A stretch of 64,000 bases of DNA from Halomonas shengliensis (GCF_900104135.1 NZ_FNIV01000010.1:1-64000); one strand, 5' to 3'. Positions 50,067 to 58,553 are shown, counted from the first letter of the stretch. Numbers and translations are program-made. Notes: generated from the sequence alone by a model not told the origin.

Positions 50067-50423
50067 ATGACCGTCAGCTATCACGACACCAACGCCCGCA
50101 TGAGCCAGGCCACGGTGCACAACGGCACCGTCTACCTGGCCGGCCAGGTACCCGACGACACCAGCGCCGACATGCGCGGCCAGACCGAACAGGTACTGGC
50201 CAAGATCGACCGCCAGCTGGCCGCCGCCGGCACCAGCAAGGAGCACCTGCTCAGCGCCCTGGTATGGGTCACCGACATGGGCGAGTTCGCCGAGATGAAC
50301 GCCGCCTGGGACGCCTGGGTCGTGCCGGGACGCCCGCCGGCGCGGGCCGCCACCGAGGCCAAGCTGGCGCTGCCCGAGTTCAAGGTGGAGGTCATGGTCA
50401 CCGCGGCGATCCCGGAGGCGTGA
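50067..50423 (+). CDS. RidA-family protein (enamine/imine deaminase)
   Basis: The 118-residue protein matches the YjgF/RidA family (TVHNGTVYLAGQVPDD; ALVWVTDMGEFAEMNAAWDA; the arginine in GRPPARAATEAKL that binds the substrate carboxylate). RidA hydrolyses reactive imines released by PLP enzymes. Its neighbours here are an ornithine-cyclodeaminase homologue and a PLP aminotransferase, both of which can have imine intermediates. Confidence 0.9.
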   Translation: MTVSYHDTNARMSQATVHNGTVYLAGQVPDDTSADMRGQTEQVLAKIDRQLAAAGTSKEHLLSALVWVTDMGEFAEMNAAWDAWVVPGRPPARAATEAKLALPEFKVEVMVTAAIPEA

Positions 50424-50424
50424 G

Positions 50425-51366
50425 ATGGATGTGATCACCGCCGAGCAGGTCGCCGCCTCGCTCTCCTGGCCGGCGCTGGTGGAGCGCCTGGCCGCCACCT
50501 TCCGCGCGGGGGTGGAGTCCCCCCCGCGCCACCACCACGCCATGCACCGCCCCGATGGCGAGGCCACCATGCTGCTGATGCCGGCCTGGGAGCCGGCCGG
50601 CTACATCGGCGTGAAGATGGTCAACGTCTTTCCCCAGAACGCCGACCACGGCCTGCCAGCCATCGCCGGGGTCTACCTGCTCAGCGAGGGCGCCCACGGC
50701 CGGCCGCTGGCCTGCATCGATGGCAGCGAACTGACCCGGCGCCGTACCGCGGCGGCCTCGGCCCTGGCGGCCCGGGAGCTCGCCCGCGAGGACGCCGAGA
50801 CCCTGCTGGTGGTGGGCACCGGCAAGCTGGCGCCCATGGTGATCGAGGCCCACGCCGCGGTGCGCCCGATCCGTCGCGTGCGGATCTGGGGCCGCCAGGC
50901 GGCGAAGGCCGAGCGGCTGGCCGCCGACTATGCCGACCGCTTCGATACCGCCGCCGTCACCGACCTGGCGGCGGCCACCAGAGAGGCCGACATTGTCAGC
51001 TGCGTGACTCTCTCCGAGACGCCGCTGATCCACGGCGAGTGGCTCGCCCCGGGCAGCCACCTCGACCTGATCGGCGCCTTCCGCCCGACCATGCGCGAGA
51101 CCGACGGCGAGTGTCTGGCGCGCAGCGAGGTGTTCGTGGACACCTACGCCGGCGCCCGGGGCGAGGCGGGGGACATCCACCAGGCCGTGGAGGAGAGCGC
51201 CTTCCGCTTCGAGGCCATCCGCGGCGAGCTGGCCGAGCTGCTCAGGGGGGAGGTGCCCGGCCGTTCGTCGGACGACGCCATCACCCTGTTCAAGTCGGTG
51301 GGGGCGTCGCTCGAGGACCTCGCCGCCGCCATCGAGGTGTGGGAGCGGCGGGAGGGGCGCTCATGA
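50425..51366 (+). CDS. Ornithine cyclodeaminase / mu-crystallin family protein
   Basis: The 313-residue NAD(P)-dependent protein has the dinucleotide-binding core in LLVVGTGKLAPMVIEAHAAV, substrate-side residues in YIGVKMVNVFPQN and RRTAAASALAA, and the second half of the family in LDLIGAFRPTMRETD. Members are ornithine cyclodeaminases, alanine or ketimine reductases, or EutC-like enzymes of ectoine degradation. The substrate cannot be named. It begins one base after ridA ends and overlaps the next gene by four bases. Confidence 0.87.
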   Translation: MDVITAEQVAASLSWPALVERLAATFRAGVESPPRHHHAMHRPDGEATMLLMPAWEPAGYIGVKMVNVFPQNADHGLPAIAGVYLLSEGAHGRPLACIDGSELTRRRTAAASALAARELAREDAETLLVVGTGKLAPMVIEAHAAVRPIRRVRIWGRQAAKAERLAADYADRFDTAAVTDLAAATREADIVSCVTLSETPLIHGEWLAPGSHLDLIGAFRPTMRETDGECLARSEVFVDTYAGARGEAGDIHQAVEESAFRFEAIRGELAELLRGEVPGRSSDDAITLFKSVGASLEDLAAAIEVWERREGRS

Positions 51367-52496
51367 CGCCGCGCAGCGGCTTCTTCTGGCACGAGCGCTG
51401 CTTCTGGCATGACCCCGGCGCCATCGGCGTGTTCTCGGCGCCGGGCGAGTACCTCCAGCCCCAGCCCGCCTCCGAGAGCCCGGAGAGCAAGCGGCGGCTG
51501 AAGAACCTGCTGGAGGTCAGCGGGCTGATCGACGAGCTCTCGGTGCGCAAGGCGCCGCCGGCAAGCCAGGAGGCGCTCGCGCGCTTCCATACGCAGCGCT
51601 ACCTGGAGGCCCTTGCCGCCGGCGACGCCGGGCGCGGCGGCGATGGCGGCGACTGCGCCCCCTATACCCCCGGCAGCCTGGCCGCCGCGCGGCAGTCGGC
51701 GGGGCTCGCCATCGCCGCGGTGGAGGCGGTGGCCGGGGGCGAGCTGGACACCGCCTATGCGCTATGCCGCCCGCCGGGCCATCATGCCGAGGCCGACCGC
51801 GGCCGCGGCTTCTGCCTGCTCGGCAACATCCCGGTGGCGGTGATGCAGGCCCGCGCCGCGGGGAGGGTGCGGCGGGTGGCGATCCTCGACTGGGACGTGC
51901 ACCACGGCAACGGCCAGCAGGCGGCCTTCTATGCCGAGCCCGAGGTGTTCACCGTCTCGATCCACCAGGCCGGCAACTACCCGCTGGACAGCGGCGCCTT
52001 CAAGGAGCAGGGGATGGGGGCCGGCGCGGGCGCCAACCTCAACCTGCCGCTGCCGCCGGGCTGCGGCATCGGCGCCTATGAACACGCCATGGACGCGCTG
52101 GTGCTGCCGGCCCTCGAGGCCTTCGCCCCCGAGCTGATCGTGGTGGCCTGCGGCTATGACGCCTGCGCCAAGGACCCCCTCGGCAAGATGCTGCTCAACA
52201 GCGCCGCCTTCGCGAGGATGACCGCCCAGGTGAAGGCCCTCGCCGAGCGGGTCTGCGCTGGGCGCCTGGTGATGGTGCATGAGGGCGGCTATTCCGAGGG
52301 CTATGTGCCGCTCTGCGGCCATGCGGTGATCCAGACGCTTGCGGGCAGTGCCACCGCGGTGCCCGACCCCCAGAACGACGAGATCGCCGCCTGGGCCTAC
52401 CAGGCGCTGCAGCCCCACCAGCGCGCGCTGATCGACGGCTGGCGTGCTGCCTGGTTCGGCGGCCGTCGCCCACCACGAGACGAGGAGAGACCATGA
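51363..52496 (+). CDS. HDAC-family amidohydrolase 2
   Basis: The 377-residue arginase-fold deacetylase has the histidine pair in RPPGHHAEADRGRGFCLLGN (about residue 135), Zn ligands in ILDWDVHHGNGQQ (about 173), the third in GYDACAKDPLG (about 262) and the tyrosine in EGGY (about 306). It is only distantly similar to amidohydrolase 1 in the same operon, so the two probably act on different acyl amines. It overlaps its neighbours on both sides by four bases. Confidence 0.9.
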   Translation: MTPRSGFFWHERCFWHDPGAIGVFSAPGEYLQPQPASESPESKRRLKNLLEVSGLIDELSVRKAPPASQEALARFHTQRYLEALAAGDAGRGGDGGDCAPYTPGSLAAARQSAGLAIAAVEAVAGGELDTAYALCRPPGHHAEADRGRGFCLLGNIPVAVMQARAAGRVRRVAILDWDVHHGNGQQAAFYAEPEVFTVSIHQAGNYPLDSGAFKEQGMGAGAGANLNLPLPPGCGIGAYEHAMDALVLPALEAFAPELIVVACGYDACAKDPLGKMLLNSAAFARMTAQVKALAERVCAGRLVMVHEGGYSEGYVPLCGHAVIQTLAGSATAVPDPQNDEIAAWAYQALQPHQRALIDGWRAAWFGGRRPPRDEERP

Positions 52497-53461
52497 CACC
52501 CCTGCATGACCGCGACGGCTGGATCTGGCTGGACGGCGACTGGCTGCCCTGGCGCGAGGCGCGGGTGCATGCCCTGACCCACAGCCTGCACTACGGCATG
52601 GGCTGCTTCGAGGGGGTGCGCGCCTACCAGGGGCCCGGCGGGACCCATCTCTTCCGGGTGGCCGAGCACACCCGGCGGCTGCTGGATAGCGCCCATGCCC
52701 TGGATATACCGTTACCTTTCGATGCCGATACCCTGATCCAGGCCCAACGCGAGAGCCTGGCCCGCAACGCCCTGGCCAATGCCTACCTCAAGCCGACGGT
52801 GTTCCTCGGCGCCGAGGGGCTCGGGCTGCGGGCGAAGGGGCTCACCACCCACGTGATGCTTCCCGCCTGGGACCTCGGCGACTATGTCTCGGCCCAGGCC
52901 GCGGCCATCGGCCTGCGCGCCCTGACCTCCTCCTGGGCGCGCCACCACGTCAACATCAGCCTGTGCCGGGCCAAGACCAACGGTCACTACGTCAACTCGA
53001 TGCTGGCGCTCAATACCGCGGTGAAGGCGGGCTTCGACGAGACGATCATGCTCGACCCGGAGGGGTACGTGGCGGAGGCCTCGGCGGCCAACGTCTTCCT
53101 GCTGCGCGACGGCGAGCTGCACACCCCCGAGGTGACCTCCTGCCTGGAGGGCATCACCCGCGACAGCGTGATCCGCCTGGCCCGCGAGGTGCTCGGCATC
53201 CCGGTGGTGGAGCGGCGCCTCACCCGCGACGCGCTCTATCTCGCCGACGAGGCCTTCGTCACCGGTACCGCCGCGGAGATCCTGCCGTTGCGAGAGCTGG
53301 ATGGCCGCCATATCGGCGGGCGTGCCGGGGCGCCCGCGGTGGGCGAGCCCATCGCCCACGATTCCGTGACCGCGCGCCTCCAGCGGCTCTACCGCGACGT
53401 GACCCGTGGCGTGCCGGGGCCGGCCCTGGAGGCCTTCGGCGACTGGCTGACGCCCGCCTGA
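52493..53461 (+). CDS. PLP class IV aminotransferase (branched-chain aminotransferase-like)
   Basis: The 322-residue fold-type IV enzyme resembles IlvE: HSLHYGMGCFEGVRAYQGP near the start, the PLP lysine near residue 161 in RAKTNGHYVNSMLALN, and SCLEGITRDSVIRLARE, then LADEAFVTGTAAEILPLREL. Being the last gene of a TRAP/amidohydrolase operon, it probably transaminates the amine or amino acid released by deacetylation rather than serving valine/leucine synthesis. The start overlaps the previous stop. Confidence 0.87.
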   Translation: MTPLHDRDGWIWLDGDWLPWREARVHALTHSLHYGMGCFEGVRAYQGPGGTHLFRVAEHTRRLLDSAHALDIPLPFDADTLIQAQRESLARNALANAYLKPTVFLGAEGLGLRAKGLTTHVMLPAWDLGDYVSAQAAAIGLRALTSSWARHHVNISLCRAKTNGHYVNSMLALNTAVKAGFDETIMLDPEGYVAEASAANVFLLRDGELHTPEVTSCLEGITRDSVIRLAREVLGIPVVERRLTRDALYLADEAFVTGTAAEILPLRELDGRHIGGRAGAPAVGEPIAHDSVTARLQRLYRDVTRGVPGPALEAFGDWLTPA

Positions 53462-53523
53462 TGCGTTGAGCCCCGAGGCGAGCCGGCGTGATAGCCTGGC
53501 GCGAGACCGAAGGGAGCTCGCCC

Positions 53524-54549
53524 ATGTCGCTACTGCTGGATCTCGCGCTACGCCTGGCCCTGGTGGGGAGCGCGCTGTGGGGGGCCCTGGCGCTGGGTTT
53601 CCGCTTTCCTGCCGCCCCCGCCCGGCGCCGCCTGGTCGGCCTGGGCTGGTTGCTGCTGCTCGGCCTGCTGCTGTCCTGGCACTGGCAGGGCGCGAGGATC
53701 GGCCCGTCACTCTGCCTGGCGGTGGCCATGGGCACGCTGCTCTGCTGGTGGCGACGGCTGCAGCCGGCCCGCGACCTCGACTGGGCCGATGACGTGGCCC
53801 GCCTGGCCACCGGCCGGGTCTCGGGCGACCGACTGGTGCTCGACCGGGTGCGCCGCTTCGACTGGTGCAGCCGGGACCAGGCCCGCACGGCGTGGGAGCG
53901 GCGCGAGTACGACCTGACGCGACTGGCGTCCCTGGACCTGATCGTCTCCGCCTGGGGGCGCCCCGGCATCGCCCATGTGTTGCTCTCCTTCGGCTTCGCC
54001 GACGCGGCCGGTGAGGTCGACGACTTCGTGGCCTTCTCGGTGGAGGTGCGCCGCGAGCGCCACGAGCCCTTCTCGGAGCTGGGTGGCTTCTTCAAGCGCT
54101 TCGAGCTCGCGATCATCGCTGCCGACGAGCGGGATGCGGTGCGCCTGCGCAGCAATGTGCGGGGTGAGAGGGTGACGCTCTACCGGACCATGCTGGGGGA
54201 GTCCGAACGGCGCCGGCTGCTGCTGGCGCTGGTGGAGGAGGCTAATCAGCTGGCGCTGGAGCCGCGCTTCTATCACACCATCCGGGCCAACTGCACCACC
54301 CTGGTGTTCTCCCTGATGCGGCGCATCACCGAGGGGCTGCCCCTCGACCACCGGCTGCTGCTCACCGGCCTGCTGCCGGGCTATGTCCACGACCACGGCG
54401 GCCTGGTGCCGGGCCATTCGCTGCGCGAGCTCAGCCGCCGCGGGGAGATCACTCGGCGCGCTCAAGCCTGCCACGACGCTCCCGACTTCTCCCGTCGCAT
54501 CCGCGAGGGGGTGCCGGGGTGGTTTGACGGATCCGCCCCCCTGGCATAG
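53524..54549 (+). CDS. Membrane protein with DUF4105 (Lnb N-terminal-like) domain
   Basis: The 341-residue protein begins with two membrane helices (LLLDLALRLALVGSALWGAL and GLGWLLLLGLLLSWHWQG), and the remaining about 270 residues form a soluble domain. The domain carries the ANCTTLVFSLMRRI segment with the NCTT motif, EVRRERHEPFSELGGFFKRF and FYHTIRANC, which fit DUF4105. Function unknown; a peptidase-like thiol role has been proposed for the fold, and C and H are present. The ATG at 53524 follows GGGAG. It lies 62 bases after the aminotransferase and upstream of the unknown operon. Confidence 0.75.
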   Translation: MSLLLDLALRLALVGSALWGALALGFRFPAAPARRRLVGLGWLLLLGLLLSWHWQGARIGPSLCLAVAMGTLLCWWRRLQPARDLDWADDVARLATGRVSGDRLVLDRVRRFDWCSRDQARTAWERREYDLTRLASLDLIVSAWGRPGIAHVLLSFGFADAAGEVDDFVAFSVEVRRERHEPFSELGGFFKRFELAIIAADERDAVRLRSNVRGERVTLYRTMLGESERRRLLLALVEEANQLALEPRFYHTIRANCTTLVFSLMRRITEGLPLDHRLLLTGLLPGYVHDHGGLVPGHSLRELSRRGEITRRAQACHDAPDFSRRIREGVPGWFDGSAPLA

Positions 54550-54552
54550 CTT
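54524..54552 (+). promoter_or_regulatory. Candidate sigma-70 promoter of the undescribed operon
   Basis: TTGACG (54524-54529) and TAGCTT (54547-54552) are 17 bases apart, overlapping the end of the preceding gene. The -35 differs from consensus at one position, the -10 is weak. It would give a leader of about 110 bases before the first gene. Confidence 0.5.
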
Positions 54553-54617
54553 CAAGTCAGGCCGGGGTGACGGAGCGCGCTGCGGCCGGATGGTAAGCCT
54601 GCCATCGAGGATTCTGC

Positions 54618-54660
54618 CGGGTGTTTCACCCGCCAACCCACGGCGGAGCCGTGGAAGGAA
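54618..54660 (+). promoter_or_regulatory. Two leader hairpins before first gene; GGA loop next to ribosome-binding site
   Basis: CGGGTG-TTT-CACCCG (54618-54632) and CCACGGC-GGA-GCCGTGG (54638-54654) are perfect stem-loops. The second has the trinucleotide GGA as its whole loop and is followed at once by AAGGAAGG, the ribosome-binding site. GGA in a hairpin loop close to the Shine-Dalgarno sequence is the recognition pattern of CsrA/RsmA proteins, so translational repression is possible. Confidence 0.45.
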
Positions 54661-54667
54661 GGCAGTG

Positions 54668-55789
54668 ATGCCGGTCCCTTCGAGCATGGCGCAGTCCCGT
54701 TACCAGTTGGTCGTGACCGCGCCGGGAGATGTCACCCCCGCCGCCCTGGCGGCCGTCGCCGAGGGGTTGTCGCGTCCCGTGCCGGATGTCGCCGGGGCGA
54801 TCCTTCGCGCTCCCTGCGTGCTGGTCGACGACCTCGACGCCGAGACCGCCTCCGCCCTGGAGCGCCTGCTCCTCGGCCTGGGCCTGGAGGCCGGCATCAC
54901 CCCCCATGCCGACCCCGTGGCCCCCCCCGTTGCCCTGGATGTGGCGGTTCGCGTCCTCGACGTCGCGTGCCTCCCCGAGATCACCGAGGGGCTCGCGGCC
55001 TTCCTGGGCACCTCCCCGCAGCAGGCCTTCGCCCTGCTGGCCACACCGCCGGGCCTGGTGCTCGGCGGTGTGGGGGAGGCGGCGGTGGCCTCCCTCGCCC
55101 GTCGGCTGGGAGCGGGGGCCGAGGTGATCGCGGCGCCCCGGGATGACGGCCCCTTCGACCTGCACCTCGCGCCCGGTGCCAGCCTGCCGAACCGGCTACT
55201 CCCGCGGCTGGGTATCGCCTCGGCCTCCCGGCGCGAGGGCGTCCTGCCGCTGGGGCTCTCCCACCATGAGGCGCGCGGCCTGTGGGCCTCGCTCGGCCGC
55301 ACTGCCGGCGTCCAGCTGGTGAACCGCGCGCTGCTGCGCTGGGACCTGGTGCTGACGACCGCTGCCCCCGTCGACAGCTGCCATGACCCCGTGACCCTCG
55401 ACTGGCTGTCGCGCCGGTTCGGCATTCCCGAGGCCCTGGCCCCCCGCGTGCTGACTCAGGCCCCGCTCGCACTGGCCGAGGGGTGGAAGACGCCGGAGGC
55501 CGAGCAGGCGCGGGACGAGGCGCTTGGGGTGGGGCTTGACGTGACCCTGGAGCCCGCGGGCTTCTCGCGTGCCGGCGTGGTGCTCGTCACCCCCGGCGAG
55601 GAGGCGGCGCTGCGCTCGGTATTGGCCCGCCATGCCCTGTCGGTGCCGGCCCGCCTGCCCGCGGTGCTGGCGGCGGATCTCGCCGACCTCGAGGCCAGGC
55701 TGCTGGCCCATGAGCTGGCCCGGGCGGGCTGCCGCACGCGTTTCATCGAGGCGGCCTCGCCGCAGGAGGCGGACAATGACCCGCGATGA
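54668..55789 (+). CDS. Tandem L7/L12-CTD-like repeat protein, first gene of undescribed operon
   Basis: The 373-residue protein seems built of four or five modules of about 65-75 residues. Module 1 (residues about 12-78) reads YQLVVTAPGDVTPAALAAVA, then ILRAPCVLVDDLDAETASAL, ERLLLGLGLEAGI. This follows the pattern of the ribosomal L7/L12 C-terminal domain (strand, helix, an -AP- turn, a helix and a final G-x-x strand). Another clear copy reads WDLVLTTAAP near residue 225, then RVLTQAPLALAEGWKTPEAE and GLDVTLEP. I see no signal peptide, membrane helix or catalytic motif. The ATG at 54668 follows AAGGAAGG; the stop lies 14 bases inside the next gene. The similarity was judged by eye and should be treated as a fold hypothesis. 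Confidence 0.72.
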   Translation: MPVPSSMAQSRYQLVVTAPGDVTPAALAAVAEGLSRPVPDVAGAILRAPCVLVDDLDAETASALERLLLGLGLEAGITPHADPVAPPVALDVAVRVLDVACLPEITEGLAAFLGTSPQQAFALLATPPGLVLGGVGEAAVASLARRLGAGAEVIAAPRDDGPFDLHLAPGASLPNRLLPRLGIASASRREGVLPLGLSHHEARGLWASLGRTAGVQLVNRALLRWDLVLTTAAPVDSCHDPVTLDWLSRRFGIPEALAPRVLTQAPLALAEGWKTPEAEQARDEALGVGLDVTLEPAGFSRAGVVLVTPGEEAALRSVLARHALSVPARLPAVLAADLADLEARLLAHELARAGCRTRFIEAASPQEADNDPR

Positions 55790-56360
55790 CATGGCCGCCC
55801 GGGAGGGGCATCTTCGGCACCTGGCCATCGCCGAGCGCGGCAAGCTCTCGGCCCTCTCCGGTGACCATGACCGCGCCCTGGAGCTCTATCGCCTGGCCCT
55901 GCACCAGGCCCGGGAGATGGGCGCGCCGCCCCCCTTCGCCCGCCACTACACCGACTGCATCCTCGAGAGTCTCGAGCGGCAAGGCCGTCACGCCGACGCC
56001 CTGGCGCTGGTCGAGGCCGCCTGCGCCGAGCTCCAGGCGCGCGAGGCCGCCTCGGCGCTGCAGCGCCATGACCATGCGGTGCTGACCCTGAGGCGGGCGA
56101 TCCTGCTGCTGTTCCTCGGGCGTGGCGACGAGGCCGGGCGACACCTGGCCGAGGCCATCGCGCTGGCGAGACCCGCCCGCCTGGCCCTGGCCGAGGAGCT
56201 GGTGGCCTGGCGCAGCCGGGCATTGACCCTGACCGAACAGACCCTGACCGATGCCCTCTCGCGGCACGGTTACTACACGGTGCGTCGAGGGCGGGTCCGG
56301 GCCGACCTGGCGCGAACGGCGGTGGTGCCGCCGGCACGCTCCCGACAGGAGGTGAGATGA
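55776..56360 (+). CDS. TPR-like helical protein of undescribed operon
   Basis: The 194-residue protein is almost entirely alpha-helical with TPR-like spacing: GKLSALSGDHDRALELYRLA, then RHYTDCILESLERQGRHADA and LRRAILLLFLGRGDEAGRHL, each a helix pair with small residues at the tight turns. TPR proteins serve as assembly or docking factors. The C-terminus is basic. The ATG at 55776 has CAGGAGG upstream and overlaps the preceding gene; the stop is one base before the next ATG. Confidence 0.75.
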   Translation: MTRDDMAAREGHLRHLAIAERGKLSALSGDHDRALELYRLALHQAREMGAPPPFARHYTDCILESLERQGRHADALALVEAACAELQAREAASALQRHDHAVLTLRRAILLLFLGRGDEAGRHLAEAIALARPARLALAEELVAWRSRALTLTEQTLTDALSRHGYYTVRRGRVRADLARTAVVPPARSRQEVR

Positions 56361-56361
56361 G

Positions 56362-58092
56362 ATGGCCAACTACGACGGTCTGACCCCGGGCCAGGTGCTG
56401 GCGGATGCCAGCGTGGCCGAATTCATCAAGGAGCTGGGGCTGGGGATCGCCCGGGCCCAGCAGGAGCTGGACGACAACTCGGTGCGCCAGATGCAGGCCT
56501 TCACCGAGGTGCGTGATGACCTGGGCGAGCGTTCGCTGCTCGAGCTGGGGCTGATGCCCGCCTTCTACCACTACCAGCATGCCGACGTCTCGGTGTCGCT
56601 CCAGTTGCGTCTCGAGGTGGGCAAGCGCGACGAGTTCGGCTTCTCGGCCTCGGCGCGGCTGGGCGATACCCGCGAGCAGAGCGCGTCGTCGTCGGCCAGC
56701 GAATCGGAGAGCGAGAGCGGCACCCGTGTCGAGACGCGCCAGGCGCGTCTCGAGTACCAGGCGGATGCCACCGGCACGCTCACGGTGAATGGCACCCAGG
56801 TGGTGCCGTCGGGCACCGAACCCCGGGCGCGGCTCGGCAGTCTCCTGGATCAGTTGACCGGGCGCCAGGACGTCGATGCCATGGTCTACTCGCCGCCGGA
56901 CACCTCACTGTCCATCAGCAGCGATGCCCCCGACTCCCAGGTGGTGACCACCTCACGCTCGGTGGCCTTCACCTTCGACAGCCACGCCAATGGCCTGATC
57001 ACGATCGCCGACAATGCCGCCACGGACTATGTCCTGAATGCCAGCACGACCGTCTCGACCAGTGCCCAGAGCGACCTGAAGGCCTATGCCGAGCACGTGC
57101 AGGCCAGTATCCCGTCGGATTTCTCGACCCGACTGCATCCCCCGCACGCCTCCGGTGAGCCGCGCTTCGGCCTGCTCTTCAACACCGGTGAGGCGGTGTT
57201 CCGCAGCGAGGAGGATCGCCGGGGCTTGACCGAGCTGGCGTGGTGCCTGGCGGCGACCGGGGAAGCGGTGCGGATCGAGGGCATGACGGACCGCCAGGGA
57301 GCGGCCGACAAGAACCTGTTGCTGGGCACCGAACGGGGGCGGTTCGTCGAGCAGTTCCTGATCGCCAACGGGGTCAGCGAGAGTCAGATCGAGCTGGTGG
57401 ACAGTCGAGGCGAGGGCCGCGCCGCCGACGCCAACGACGACGATGGGGAGGCCAACCAGCAGTGGCGCGTCACCTGGATCCTGACGCCGGAGCGCGACGA
57501 CTACTGGCTGTCGGTGCGCAGCCAGGGCAGTGCCACGCTGGACGAGGTCGCGCCCGACCTGCAGGGCGGCGGCAGCGGCAACGGCTTCGCTTTCCTGTGG
57601 CAACCGGCGTCGCCCGACCTGTCGGCGTTCTCCGTCACCGTCGAGGGCCAGGCATTTCCCCTCGACGGCTCGGCGGTGGCGGGGCATGCGGCGAATGCCG
57701 CCGAGGCCTACGCGCATCATCTGGCGGCCGCCCTCAACGCCACCGGCACCCTGCGGGCCAACCGCCTGGGGCCTGTGGTCGAGGTGATGCGTGCCACCGA
57801 TACCTATGACATCAAGCTGTTCAGCGCCACCAGCGAACAGGTCGAGCTGACGGGCAGCGAGGGGCTCACCGTCACCGAGCAGTTCTCCCGTACGCGCACC
57901 CGCCAGGTGGAGAGCCGTGAGGGGTCGAGCACCGCCGTGGCCGTCGGGGTCAGCGTCGACAAGCGGGAGTCTCGTCAGTTCAACATGGCGGTGACCGGCA
58001 ACAGCCAGATCACCGCGCGCCTCGCCTCGGTGCCGCCACCCGAGCTCTTCGTCGAGGCGATTCAGGCCCTGCAGCGGGAGCGTCGCTCATGA
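56362..58092 (+). CDS. Paralogue A of the undescribed family, with internal OmpA-like domain
   Basis: The 576-residue protein carries the family N-terminus (VAEFIKELGLGIARAQQELD at residues about 18-37; LLELGLMPAFYHYQHADVSV near 60) and the family C-terminus (QITARLASVPPPELFVEAIQ near 548-567). Between them are a Ser/Glu-rich linker (105-125), beta-rich regions, and at about 267-375 an OmpA-like domain: IEGMTDRQGAADKNLLLGTE with the Asp of the peptidoglycan-binding motif, then the Arg of RGRFVEQFLIANGVSESQIE. A later beta domain includes FSVTVEGQAFPLDG. There is no signal peptide, although OmpA-like domains normally act in the periplasm. It is the largest protein of the operon. Start one base after the TPR-like gene ends, with AGGAGG upstream. 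Confidence 0.78.
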   Translation: MANYDGLTPGQVLADASVAEFIKELGLGIARAQQELDDNSVRQMQAFTEVRDDLGERSLLELGLMPAFYHYQHADVSVSLQLRLEVGKRDEFGFSASARLGDTREQSASSSASESESESGTRVETRQARLEYQADATGTLTVNGTQVVPSGTEPRARLGSLLDQLTGRQDVDAMVYSPPDTSLSISSDAPDSQVVTTSRSVAFTFDSHANGLITIADNAATDYVLNASTTVSTSAQSDLKAYAEHVQASIPSDFSTRLHPPHASGEPRFGLLFNTGEAVFRSEEDRRGLTELAWCLAATGEAVRIEGMTDRQGAADKNLLLGTERGRFVEQFLIANGVSESQIELVDSRGEGRAADANDDDGEANQQWRVTWILTPERDDYWLSVRSQGSATLDEVAPDLQGGGSGNGFAFLWQPASPDLSAFSVTVEGQAFPLDGSAVAGHAANAAEAYAHHLAAALNATGTLRANRLGPVVEVMRATDTYDIKLFSATSEQVELTGSEGLTVTEQFSRTRTRQVESREGSSTAVAVGVSVDKRESRQFNMAVTGNSQITARLASVPPPELFVEAIQALQRERRS

Positions 58093-58553
58093 GTGCCGGG
58101 ACCCAGACCACGCGGGCGCTGGTCACCGCCCCGCTGCCGCAGATCATCGAACGCCTGGGCATGGCGATCGCCGAGGGGCAGTTCGCCCTCGATCGCAACG
58201 CCGTGGAGATGGCCAAGGTGATGGGCGAGACCGAGGTGGAGATCGCCGGCGAGACCCACAGCCTGCTCTCCCTGGGGTTCACCCCGAGCTTCTACGCCTA
58301 CACCGAGGCGACCGTCGAGGCGCGTCTCAGCTTCACCGTCAGCGAATCCACCGACACCTCCGTCGGCGCCTCCGTCAGCGGCGGTGTCAACACCGGCGTC
58401 TACATGGCTGCCGCTACCGTCTCGGTCAGCTACGCCAGGAAGTACGCCATGGAGGCCTCCGGGATGTCCTCCATCGCCGCCCGGCTGGTCTCGCTACCGC
58501 CGCCCGAACAGTTCATGGCGCTGCTGCGCCAGCAGCGCACTGCCGACGAGTAG
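58089..58553 (+). CDS. Paralogue B of the undescribed family (minimal form)
   Basis: At 154 residues this is the simplest family member and may show the core fold: an N-terminal helix (PLPQIIERLGMAIAEGQFAL, then DRNAVEMAKVMG), the central segment LLSLGFTPSFYAYTEATVEA near residue 60, a Ser/Gly/Thr/Val-rich beta stretch (SVGASVSGGVNTGVYM), and a C-terminal strand with VSYARKYAMEASGMSSIAAR followed by LVSLPPPEQFMALL. No catalytic residues stand out. The ATG overlaps the stop of paralogue A by four bases. Confidence 0.75.
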   Translation: MSAGTQTTRALVTAPLPQIIERLGMAIAEGQFALDRNAVEMAKVMGETEVEIAGETHSLLSLGFTPSFYAYTEATVEARLSFTVSESTDTSVGASVSGGVNTGVYMAAATVSVSYARKYAMEASGMSSIAARLVSLPPPEQFMALLRQQRTADE

